Assembly: GCA_026075535.2 (NCBI GenBank)
Contig: AP026549.1
Coordinates: 6,138,001-6,202,000, forward strand
DNA length: 64,000 nt
From: Tricholoma matsutake
Lineage: Eukaryota > Basidiomycota > Agaricomycetes > Agaricales > Tricholomataceae
Reading direction: 5' to 3'
How positions within the stretch are numbered: the stretch's first letter is position 1; each line of letters starts with the position of its first letter. The position numbers and the translations under genes were made by a program. The notes under the pieces are model-generated. The model was not told the DNA's origin, did not search any database, and was given only the letters and a program-made list of their open reading frames with translations. Shown here piece after piece: positions 55,141-64,000 of this stretch.

Positions 55141-55660
55141 GAAGGAGACTGAACAAAGATCAACACTTAACTTACCCTACAATCTGGTCTTGCACCACTT
55201 ATTTCATGCCAATGGCACTTGAGATCCCACTAGTTGGCCTCTTCAAGCTGATGACAAAGAATTCACATTGGAAGGATCTGGATAACAGACATCACTGTAC
55301 ATAATTAATCTCTTACATATGGGTCGCCACAATAGAGAATAATTTGGATTAAAAATAAATAAAAAAGAAGACATTCATCAGAGCCCTGTAGATAATGAGT
55401 TGCTTGATTCTTCTTTTGATTTAGAAACTACTTGGAAATTAGAATACAATCATTGATGAGAATGATGGAAACAAAAAGCATTTGTTTTGAATGATGCCAA
55501 TGCTTTTCCTGCTTTGAACATGACTGCAGCCATAAGTGATGGTGAAGATTTTCAGACATATGAGCCTACAATCCTTGACCACCTTGAGCCCCTCAATTGA
55601 GCTTCAGTCTGAAAGTGGTGACATCGCACCAATGATAGACATTGAGCACATAATACACAA
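55141..55660. other. LINE 3' tail and start of helicase remnant
   Basis: 3' untranslated sequence of the LINE to the A-rich tail at 55366, then about 300 bp with broken frames leading into the helicase remnant. Confidence 0.45.
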
Positions 55661-57307
55661 GTGAATATTGAACCCAGAGCAGTCACAAGCATTCTGAATG
55701 ATTACAGAGCACAGTCTACATCCTCAACAGGAGCCATTGAGAATGTTCATATCAGGCCCAGCTGGAACTGGAAAGACAAGGGTGATCAATGCTGTAAAAG
55801 ACTTCTTTGAGCAAAGAAAGCAAACATGACAGTTCCACCTAGCCTCATATATGGGTATTGCTGCCCAACACATCTCAGGTATGACTCTTCATGCTGCACT
55901 ATGTTTAAACACCAAGAAATCAAACAAATCAAACAGCAAATCCCATCAAGACCTGATAGTGATGTGGGAAGGCATGGATTATCTGTTCATTGATGAAGTT
56001 TCCATGATCAGCTGCAAATCTTTATGCAGGATTAGTGAAACACTAAGCATTGCAAAGGGAAATATGACTGCATTTGGTGGCATCAATGTTATTTTTGCTA
56101 GTGATTTTGCTCAGCTTCCACCTGTTAAAGAAACCCATCTCTATTTACATATCAACACCCAGTATTAACAAGCTACTACTCATCATCAACAGACTGTGTT
56201 TGGCAAACTGCTGTGGCTTACTGTGGATACAGTGATCATTCTTCATTGTGTTGAAAGACAAGTTGGTGCCCAAAATGAAGACTTCCTTAATTTACTGATG
56301 CACTTGCGAGAGGGTCAATGCACCAAATCTGACTATCACCTGTTAAATAGCCATGTACTTAAACCTAACATAGACATAGACTTCACAACTACACCATGGC
56401 AACACACACCCATCATTGTCTACAATAACGCTGTGAAAGATGTGTTGAATGTCCAGGCCACCATTGCCTTTGTGAAAGAAATAGGACAAGAGCTCCATTG
56501 GTACTATGCTGAAGATAAACATAAGAAATCCATCATTACAGATGAATACTTAACAGATTACTTGACTCACCTTCCATCAGGACAAACTCAACAATGATTT
56601 GGTTGAGTACTTCTTGTGCTAAACATGCCTGTCATAGTGTCACAAAATTTTGATGTGCAAGGCAGTGTCATAAATGGTAGCCAAGGCACCATCTCACATA
56701 TCCATTATCATGTTGTCATTGTTGTCTATTATCTGTTATTGTTAACATCACTGACAGCACAGACAAAAAACTAAGCCATCTACTGTCACACAATCTCCTG
56801 ATCTTAGCAGACACAACAGAAATCAGCTTTGAACATCCTTATTCAAAACAAAAGTGTCATATTCAATGCACACAAGTGCCCATCTTACCTGCATTCACTA
56901 TGACTGCTCATCAAGCTCAGGAACAAACACTAGACAGAGTGATCATTGATATACAGTTGTGCAGAGGCACTGAGGCACCCTATGTGATGGCATCCCATGC
57001 ACATTCATTGAATGGTCTCCTGATCTTATGTCTGTTCAAAAAGAAAAAAATCTGTTGCAGAGAATCAGAGGATGCATGAAAAGAAAACCAACATCTGAAA
57101 ATTCTTAACTTATTGATTTTGACACAGTTAGGTACCAAATCAGAATGCAATGCAGTGCTTCAAGAAATCAAAACATTGAATACCTCCAAAGACCTCATCA
57201 AAAGCCTCATTCCATTGAGCCATAATAATATCACTGACTTTTCCAATGCACAGCAAGCTCTAGAAATTCATCAAAATTTAGTAACTCAATACACCTCTGG
57301 CTCCTAG
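55661..57307 (+). pseudogene. Pif1-type helicase (helitron-like), decayed
   Basis: Superfamily 1 helicase of the Pif1 type that forms the C-terminal half of helitron proteins. Motifs: Walker A GPAGTGKTRVINAV (near 55755), motif Ia region ASYMGIAAQHISGMTLH, Walker B FIDEVSMIS (near 55985), motif III FASDFAQLPPV, then NFDVQGSVINGSQGTI, PAFTMTAHQAQEQTLDRVII (motif V) and CRGTEAPYVMASHAHSLNGL (motif VI; usual S-R-A is S-H-A). TGA, TAG and TAA stops occur near 55829, 56166, 56595 and in 56620-56880. The tail ILTQLGTKSECNAVLQEIKT to 57307 is typical. No Rep domain precedes it on this strand. Confidence 0.82.
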
Positions 57308-57681
57308 CCAATCATCTTCACCAAAAAAAGTCTGGTAGATTCTGAGGAGGACAAGGTTGAGAAGACACAAATGGAATCTAACAAGCTGGAGGAAGAGCTT
57401 GGAGATTCCAGTCACTGTTGCCAAACAACAGACACCAATGATAACCTGCCAACCAACAGCAATAACTCTCCAACATACCACTTACCAGCTTCCAGCCTTT
57501 TCCCACATACTGCTACTCCCATCATCCCTTCCAAACAATGCCAGCCTGTTAACATGATGCCACAAAAAAGACACCAACTCAAATAAAGAAAGGTATGCAA
57601 TTCAATTACACATCATTTTCAAACATCCTTATAAATTTATCAGGTTCACACCTCCTCTCTTCACTTCTCTTCACCACCATC

Positions 57682-58360
57682 ATGTCAGAACCCTCTGCAT
57701 TGTTCCAAAATCTAATAAAAATAAATGTTCTATAAAGATTTCATACAGCAGTTTGACCTTCAAGGCCCCAAAACACTTGCCAGCACCACTTTTTAATCTG
57801 ACTACTTCATTGCAAAGGAAAATGAATGCACCAAGAATCTTGTCTTTGTAAACAAAAAAGGTTCACCCATCAAGCTGATGATCTTTTGGGAGATTGTGGC
57901 ATTGAGCAAGAGAACTATCCTTTGCTTGAAAGGTAATTACTACATGCAACCAAATAGCATTCATCACCTCTTCATTTTACATTACTGAATGTGCAGGAAG
58001 CAAACTAAGGAGAGGGATAGCACCATGATGACAAAAATAACTGGTATATGGCTGTGGCCAGCAGAGGGGATCATCATCTCCATATAGGCTGTCAGCATGC
58101 ATTGATACTTTGTGGGAGTTGCCAAGAGGAGTTCTGGGAATGAAGTCCTGGTTGGGAGAAGTGATAAAATATTGTCCATCAAGGAGAAGGATGCCAACTT
58201 TGCCATTGGTTGCACTAAGAGGTGCTACAGGGGGAATCAGGGAGAAAGCATTTCATGAGCTGCAGAATTGGCTTACCACCATCAAGTTTGTATTGCAACA
58301 AATCATTGTTACTAGTGAGCACATCACTCATTCTGCCAGTGACAAGTCCCTGCTATGATG
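57682..58360 (+). pseudogene. unknown protein family X, copy 2
   Basis: ATG at 57682 begins MSEPSALFQNL; after a frame change FYKDFIQQFDLQGPKTLAST and DYFIAKENECTKNLVFVNKK then SPIKLMIFWEIVALSKRTIL are readable, the same landmarks as the minus-strand copy at 34985-35440. From about 58000 on, shifted frames give VLVGRSDKILSIKEKDANFA and a short open frame to 58358. Stops near 57745 and 57800 break it. It lies between the Pif1-type helicase and the Rep remnant; an accessory helitron cargo is possible but unproven. Confidence 0.5.
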
Positions 58361-58880
58361 AGAAAGTTACACTCACAAGAAGGCGGCAATGTACTGATGA
58401 ACTAAGTGGCTAGAGGAGAACACTAGAAACACAGAAGCAAACTTGGTTAGTTTCAATTTGAATGACAAAAGGACTCAAGGGGATCCCAATAACTTGTAAT
58501 ATTTGAGCAATAATAAAAGTCAAACTCAAGGTAACTAACAGTCAAGCCTGCACACAACCAGAAGCTTGGAATGAGCGAGATGAAGGTAGAAACCCAAAAC
58601 AAATGGCACAAGATAAGTTCACTGGAAAGTTCCAAGTGGCTGCCCTGTAGTGGCAGTGCTCCAGAATGCCACGGTGGACCCTAACCCTAAGGTTGGTGCA
58701 GACAAATGATGATCATGGTTATTCTTGCATTCATGTATGTAAGAGTTGCATATTATCCATCAATTCTTTAAATTCATTCAGACATAAAGGGCTAGATTTG
58801 TACTTTTCAAATGTGGTTCTCCAAGGTTTAAAAAGTATTAGCATCAGTTGAGAGTATTTTGCATAACTCTCTTCATGATC
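58361..58880. other. no recognisable gene
   Basis: Broken frames only; zone where the plus-strand helicase region meets the minus-strand Rep region. Confidence 0.35.
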
Positions 58881-60304
58881 TCATCGAGGAACAGAGCCAA
58901 TAAGAACTGGGATTTGATGTGATATAGGTTGAAGTATTCTCAATGAATGGGTGTTATGCTGATCATGAGGTTTTATAAACCTGTACATTGGTGTCATCTT
59001 TGTGGTACATGTGAGGATCTCATTAATATCAATCTCAGTGTCACCACCACTGATTTTGATTTTTTGTGCTTGTGCACAGAAGTCCCATAAAGGGAAATCA
59101 TTAAGCAGTCTTCCTCGACATTTGTAGTCCATTAATTGTGAAGGGTGAGCTACCATTTCATCATTCTCATCTACAAAAATGACCACCTCATCATGATCAA
59201 TAGCATTTCATTCTTCTACATGTTCATCTATGTAGATTGATGTTGTAGCAGGTGCCTTCTCATCATCAGGGCTATCATCATCATTATTTCCCTCATCCTC
59301 AATGTGTTGTTTGGGGTTGACATCAGTGGAAGATTTATCATAATACTCGGGACTCACATCTTCACTGTTAATATGTGCTTCAAATGCAGTCCAAAATAGC
59401 CTATTAAACTCATGACTCATGAAGTGATCCTCATAATCAGATAAATAAGAGGCGACCTGCTGAGCTGACAATTTTTGCTGAGAGATCATTGCATGGATGC
59501 ATTTTTGTAGCATCCGTTTGGCACAAATAGTGAAGACATCTTTGGTTGGATTATATTTGCCCAATTTTCAGACCATGAGCTCTAAAGCTGCATATGCAAC
59601 ATGAGCTTTCAATTGCACTTTTGAAATATAGTCTATGATATAATCAAGAATTGCCTTTGCAGATTTTCCAGAGCCAAAAAATTTAAGATCCATATGTTAG
59701 CAAGGATCATCTCATTAAAATTATTCACCATTCCGTCTAGGCATCTCAGATTGATTTCACCTGTTTCTAAGTCTACAATACTTTCCACAAGAAAATTGGC
59801 TTTGTCAAGGTCAAATTGACATTCCTTTTTGTCTGAAGGAGCTTTGCAATATCTATAACAGGTTTCTTTGTGAGTGTGATGCTGACACTGTTCTGCAAGA
59901 TAATGAAGGTCTTTTTGATGTTCTAATGGTGAAGATTGGGCATTCTGCCCTCAGTTCATACCCCAAACAGAGCACAGATGATGAATAGAAGCTGGAACTG
60001 CCAACATTGGCTCAGGGTCATCAGGTACACTCATTGAAATTGAGTCCTCCATGAAATTCAACAGCTGGGTTTTGAAACTTTTGTCCTGAAGAACACAGTG
60101 CTTGATTTCATCTGGATTAAGTCCTCCTTCTAACCAAACAAGCATATGACAATGCAAAGTTCCTCTTTCTTGAGCTTTGACACACCCATAGTAGCCTTTC
60201 ACAGGTCTGAGAATACCACCTTCTGAGTTTTTGTTGTGTGGATCATGACCAAGTAGCATGTGAATGAATGTCTTCATGTAAATATTAAAACACTTGGCAG
60301 CTAC

Positions 60305-60519
60305 TAGTGTTGCCATGGCTCAAGCCATTTTTTTGCTATCTTGGGAAATAAATTACATAAAATCACTAAAATATTTGAGGAGCTAGATCCCATCAAAAGC
60401 TGAGTTGGCAGGAGACCCCTCAGCTTTTGATGGGATCTAGCTCCTCAAATATTTTAGTGATTTTACATAATTTATTTCCCAAGATAGCAAAAAATGCAGC
60501 TTGAGCCATGGCAACACTA
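60305..60519. mobile_element. foldback hAT-like MITE 1 in the Rep gene
   Basis: 215 bp, two arms of about 95 bp that are near-perfect reverse complements: TAGTGTTGCCATGGCTCAAG, TTTTTTGCTATCTTGGGAAA, ATATTTGAGGAGCTAGATCC, CATCAAAAGCTGAG. GCTAC flanks both sides (60300-60304 and 60520-60524). It interrupts the Rep codons between PVVA and AAKCF. Same family as 62244-62413. Confidence 0.88.
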
Positions 60520-62243
60520 GCTACAACAGGGTTTTGAGTGACAAGGAGTGCTTACTCCCAGTAATTTGGAACCTGCTCTGGCAATAGGCAATCAATATCA
60601 ATTTCAGAACCAGCTAAAAATTTGACAAGCAGATTGTAAACATCAGTGGGATTGATAGTCAAGAAAAAAATCAGCATTCCAAACAGAACAAATTTCATTA
60701 CACATTTCAACTCGAGCAGCTGATGAGGCTGGAATGCTCTTGTTAATCACTCAAACTTCTTGCATCAACTGTAACACCCAGTGTTCTTCATCATTGTGTG
60801 CAGTTTTCAGATCTCCTCAAATGACCCTTTCTAGACCTTGATGAATTGTATCAGGAGAAGCTGTGACAAACATATTTGCCACCAATGCAAAATTCTTACA
60901 CTTCATTTTTAAACTGGTATGTAACAACAGTGTTCATCTTTGCAGAATATTGAATGCAGTGAACATGAATGAAGGATGTTCTTGAAAACAATGATCTGCA
61001 AGGTTCAACAAGTGCTTTACATGCCATTTCAAAGATATGGGCTGTTTATGGGATTGATCTTCAAAACCCCCAACTCCAAAAGGAAATAAAGTAGGATATA
61101 TCTTTGGAAATAAATTTGGATTTGCAAATTCATTTTCAGGTGTAGGATAATGCAGAAGCTTCAAATACCCTCCTTTTTTCTTTTGGACATGCCTTAAAGC
61201 TGCTGCTCGTAACTCATTAGAGGATGCATGGCCATCCACATCTGAAATTACCAATTTTTGAAAAGTGATTTCAGTGTCATGAGGAATTGGTGGTTGATTT
61301 TGGCTAGCAAGTGGGGTAGCATCACAATGAGAAGTCAAGACATCTCCATTCACATTTGGTAACACATGTTCAATATGAAAAGGCAATATACCATTTTCTG
61401 GTAAGCTGCTAAGTGTGTCATGATCAATTTCAATGTGAGAATACAACAGATTATGCTCTTTTAACCATAGCAATGCTTGTCATACCTTATCAGCATGAAC
61501 TGCTAAAGGTTTTGCTTTATCATGAAGCCATTCAGTAGAGGGAGGAGAAGCTCCAACAAAAATAACGCAAATAGGAGAGACTACTTCTTCAATAGAGGGT
61601 GGAAGCATGCTAATGATTTTTTGGGACAGCTGAGGATAAATAATGATATTGCCATGGAAACCTCATTGATTCTGTGGAAAAGTAATGTCAGAAGTTTGTT
61701 CACTAAGTTGAATGATCCAAACTTTTGCACAACAATGTGATCATTGATTCCTCAATTGATGTCAAGTCCTTCAGCTCTGGAGGCATCAGCCCCAGGAAAG
61801 AATGATTGGCCAATGCAAGAGCAGGTGTTTTCTGTCTCTGGAGCATACTTAAGCAAGAGTTACAAAGATTCAGCTCATATGTATATTCATCAAATGGCAT
61901 TGAACATACACCTGAAGGATCAGCAAGAATCTCTTTAAGAACACCAGCTGTATATGGCAAAGGAGGAGGAATGGCATTAGGAGCTGTCCATGACAATCTA
62001 TCGGAGACCTCATCAGAGTTTTGTTCTGCAACCTCGAAATCATGACCATCACAGTGTTGGCCAACATCATTGAAAGGATGATGTGACTGTTAAAGGCAAT
62101 CCAAATTCAATGAACTGGTAGGTATCCATTCACAATTTGATTTTAAACATGATTCCACACAACAAGTGCATGTAACTTCTTGAAGTGTCTCACTAGAAGT
62201 CTCTGAACAAAAAAGTTGTGAAATCCTGTTTTTCAATGAGTCC

Positions 62244-62413
62244 TAGTGTCCACAGCTCAGCCGCATTTTTTTGCTACTTTGGGAAATAAAATAGCTAAAA
62301 TTCTGAAAATATTTGAGGACCCCTTGGCTTATCATGTGATCTAGGTCCTCAAATATTTTCAGAATTTTATTTCCCAAAGTAGCAAAAAATGCAGCTGAGC
62401 CATGGCAACACTA
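62244..62413. mobile_element. foldback hAT-like MITE 2 in the Rep gene
   Basis: 170 bp; arms of about 75 bp share CAGCTCAGC, TTTTTTGCTACTTTGGGAAA and ATATTTTCAGAATTTT with their complements. The right end is GCCATGGCAACACTA, the left end slightly changed (TAGTGTCCACAGC). Flanks TCAATGAG (62233-62240, three bases outside the left end) and TCAATGAC (62414-62421) are a probable 8-bp duplication. Confidence 0.83.
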
Positions 62414-63740
62414 TCAATGACTGGGGAACTATTTGTGGCCAAGCATCACAAGTTCTAGATCTCCTCACAAAATCAGCAGAATCTGTTTGTGATACATTTT
62501 GTATGTGAGATTTACCTTTACAAAGTTGTTCAATGTAAGTTTTCAAAACCCAACATAAAGTATTCAAGGTACCATTATGATCATGCATAATATTATAAGT
62601 ATCAAGCAATTGACACAATGGCCATCAGTGAATCTTATTAAGCAGTTGCAACAAAAAGAAAATCTGGACCTCACTCTGATAAGTAGAGAGTTGCATAATA
62701 TCTCATTGACATTCTTGCAGAAAATTAGCACATGCAGGAGGAACAACAACTTTTGTCTGTCCACACATTCCCCAAGCGATGTGATTAATAAGAGCATTTT
62801 TGATGTCATCAAGAATGCTGAGTGGAGATAGACCATGTGTGGCTGCCATTGTCAAAGCCTGAGGTTTAGTCAACCATTCAAATCCATGAAACAAACTCTT
62901 GAAGCTATAGGTAGCACTTGTTAACAGTGAATTGTGTTGACTCTGCATGCATTGTAACAATTGGGCATATTCCAAACCACTGCTCAAGCTGTGATACCCA
63001 AGGTTTTACATATCACTCGAAGAATATCCAAAGGAGCAGTAAGCACCTCATCAGAAATTGCCAGAGCAAGGTTTTCAGTATCACTTGAATTTACAACTGA
63101 ACAATATCCCATATTCAAATTGTGTACACATAGTCCATTCATAAAATGATGTAACAAACCCAATTGAGAGAAAACCAAGTCAGTTTCATGCATCAGAATA
63201 CCATGATCATGAAGCAAGTGTTGAAATTCAGATGAATAAAACATATAAAGTGGTGAAGAAGGATTTAGAAGAAGCTGTTGAACTACAGGCACCTTCCATC
63301 AAGAACTAGAGGAAGCTATGGGCAATTGTAAATCAGGATTTTTTATATCATGGTTAACATGTTTTTTGCAAAGTGAAGATTCAACATCTGCAATGAAAAT
63401 AAGTAAATTTTTGAAAACAAAGATATACAAATGCACCTGAGATTATATCAGATTGACTCCATCTATTATCATCATGATTTTCTGACAATCGCCCCTCAAA
63501 TATCAAATATTCCCAATAATATGCAAACCAATCCTTTCCAAGAATGATGCCAGCAGACAATTCATCCATAATCATGAGATCCACAAAACAAGTAAATGAG
63601 CCCTGGCCCAAGTCTGCATTCACAGGAAGAGAAATGTGATTGCTACAACAATTGAAAGAGGTTGCCAAGATGAGAGATCCAAGAGCCAGCCAAAAACTTG
63701 TCAAAAGACACAAGGATTTGTTGACCAAAGATACTAGCGC

Positions 63741-64000
63741 TCATTGTGCTTGATAGCAAAGAGAAAACCCAAGGCAAAGTGAAACAGCATATGTTTATAA
63801 AAGGCAATGAAACAGCTGACAGTCTATAAAAAACAAGAAAACCCAATGACCCTTGGGCCAAAATCATCAGCAATTCAAAAGCAACAGCTGATCACCTTTC
63901 TGAATTTACCAGCCAATCATTGTTTGACAATACACATGTAAATTACATGTATGTAAAACCCACATTGATCACTTTTTTCTTCATGGTACAAAACCCACTA
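63741..64000. other. window edge, no further gene
   Basis: A minus-strand frame (63873-63643) overlaps the Rep N-terminal extension in another phase; nothing else recognisable. The element continues to or beyond the window end. Confidence 0.35.

Larger units (their letters stand above)
37977..55366 (+). mobile_element. Tad-like LINE (non-LTR retrotransposon), twice interrupted
   Basis: ORF1 with zinc knuckles, then endonuclease, reverse transcriptase, RNase H and a terminal CCHC, ending in an A-rich tail (AAAAATAAATAAAAAAG, 55349-55365). Two insertions split it: the TIR element 41084-50807 and element C 52095-53692. Removing them leaves about 6.06 kb, a normal LINE length. Both insertions keep LINE codon phase when removed with one duplication copy (LQIK joined to DPVT; YFHQL joined to YLSIA), which proves they entered a continuous LINE. 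Many stops show the LINE is dead. Confidence 0.88.
58881..63740 (-). pseudogene. helitron Rep (HUH) protein with N-terminal extensions, decayed
   Basis: Minus strand, in pieces. 63728-63381: VNADLGQGSFTCFVDLMIMD and GIILGKDWFAYYWEYL, which resembles a retropepsin-like fold fragment. 63292-62984 and 62987-62703: PVVQQLLLNPSSPLYMFYSS, LLHHFMNGLC. 61996-61703: LCNSCLSML and LANHSFLGLMPPELKDLT, a Cys-bearing segment before the helitron N domain. 61473-60934: HIEIDHDTLSSLPENGILPF, NPNLFPKIYPTLFPFGVGGF, HPSFMFTAFNILQR, the helitron N-like domain. 60600-59951: NPVVA-(insertion)-AAKCFNIYMKTF, ILRPVKGYYGCVKAQERGTL and the HUH motif LHCHMLVW (near 60134-60158), then LNPDEIKHCVL. 59900-58881: Cys/His-rich and acidic remains. 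Two foldback elements and many stops interrupt it. It ends without joining a helicase on this strand. Confidence 0.78.

Overview
The window looks like a repeat-dense stretch of a mushroom-forming basidiomycete (Agaricomycetes) nuclear genome. The evidence is spliceosomal introns of about 57-61 bp, an intron-bearing nuclear tRNA-Ala(AGC), and element families typical of that class: a Tad-like LINE, a DIRS/Ngaro-like tyrosine-recombinase retroelement, a Ty3/Gypsy-type Gag, helitron Rep and Pif1 remnants, and DUF6589-type and RecQ-like genes. No database search was run; family names rest on motifs and on memory of the families.

Layout. 0-6.5 kb: decayed hAT transposase end, an unknown remnant and a short hAT-like non-autonomous element. 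6.5-10.7 kb: LTR retrotransposon on the minus strand with 1.0 kb LTRs, PBS, PPT and only gag. 12.1-12.9 kb: truncated zinc-finger gene. 13.1-15.4 kb: 2.3 kb composite element with 8-bp target duplication. 17.9-23.8 kb: DIRS/Ngaro-like element whose reverse transcriptase is split by a solo LTR. 24.2-32.4 kb: the only gene island, with two tandem paralogous membrane proteins on the minus strand, and between them a tRNA-Ala and a third membrane protein on the plus strand. 32.5-37.6 kb: more hAT-like elements. 37.9-55.4 kb: one 6 kb LINE split by a 9.7 kb TIR element and by a 1.6 kb hAT-like element. 55.4-64 kb: helitron-type Pif1 helicase (plus) and Rep (minus) remnants in convergent orientation, with foldback elements.

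Two things stand out. First, 41084-50807 is bounded by about 165-bp inverted repeats and a perfect 9-bp target duplication, sits in LINE codon phase, and carries two convergent genes: a DUF6589-type protein and a RecQ-like helicase. I know of no described element with that gene pair. Second, one non-coding cassette recurs in five places inside at least three unrelated sets of hAT-like ends. It consists of intron-like modules with donor, branch and acceptor signals, then an 8-bp hairpin whose stem changes in a compensatory way, then hairpins followed by T-runs; two copies also carry outward-facing tRNA-like promoters. This looks like a shared structured-RNA or parasitic cargo.

Almost all element genes are decayed, several by TGA stops where the family has Arg (CGA), as expected from deamination of methylated CpG. 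The apparently intact genes are the three membrane-protein genes and the tRNA.
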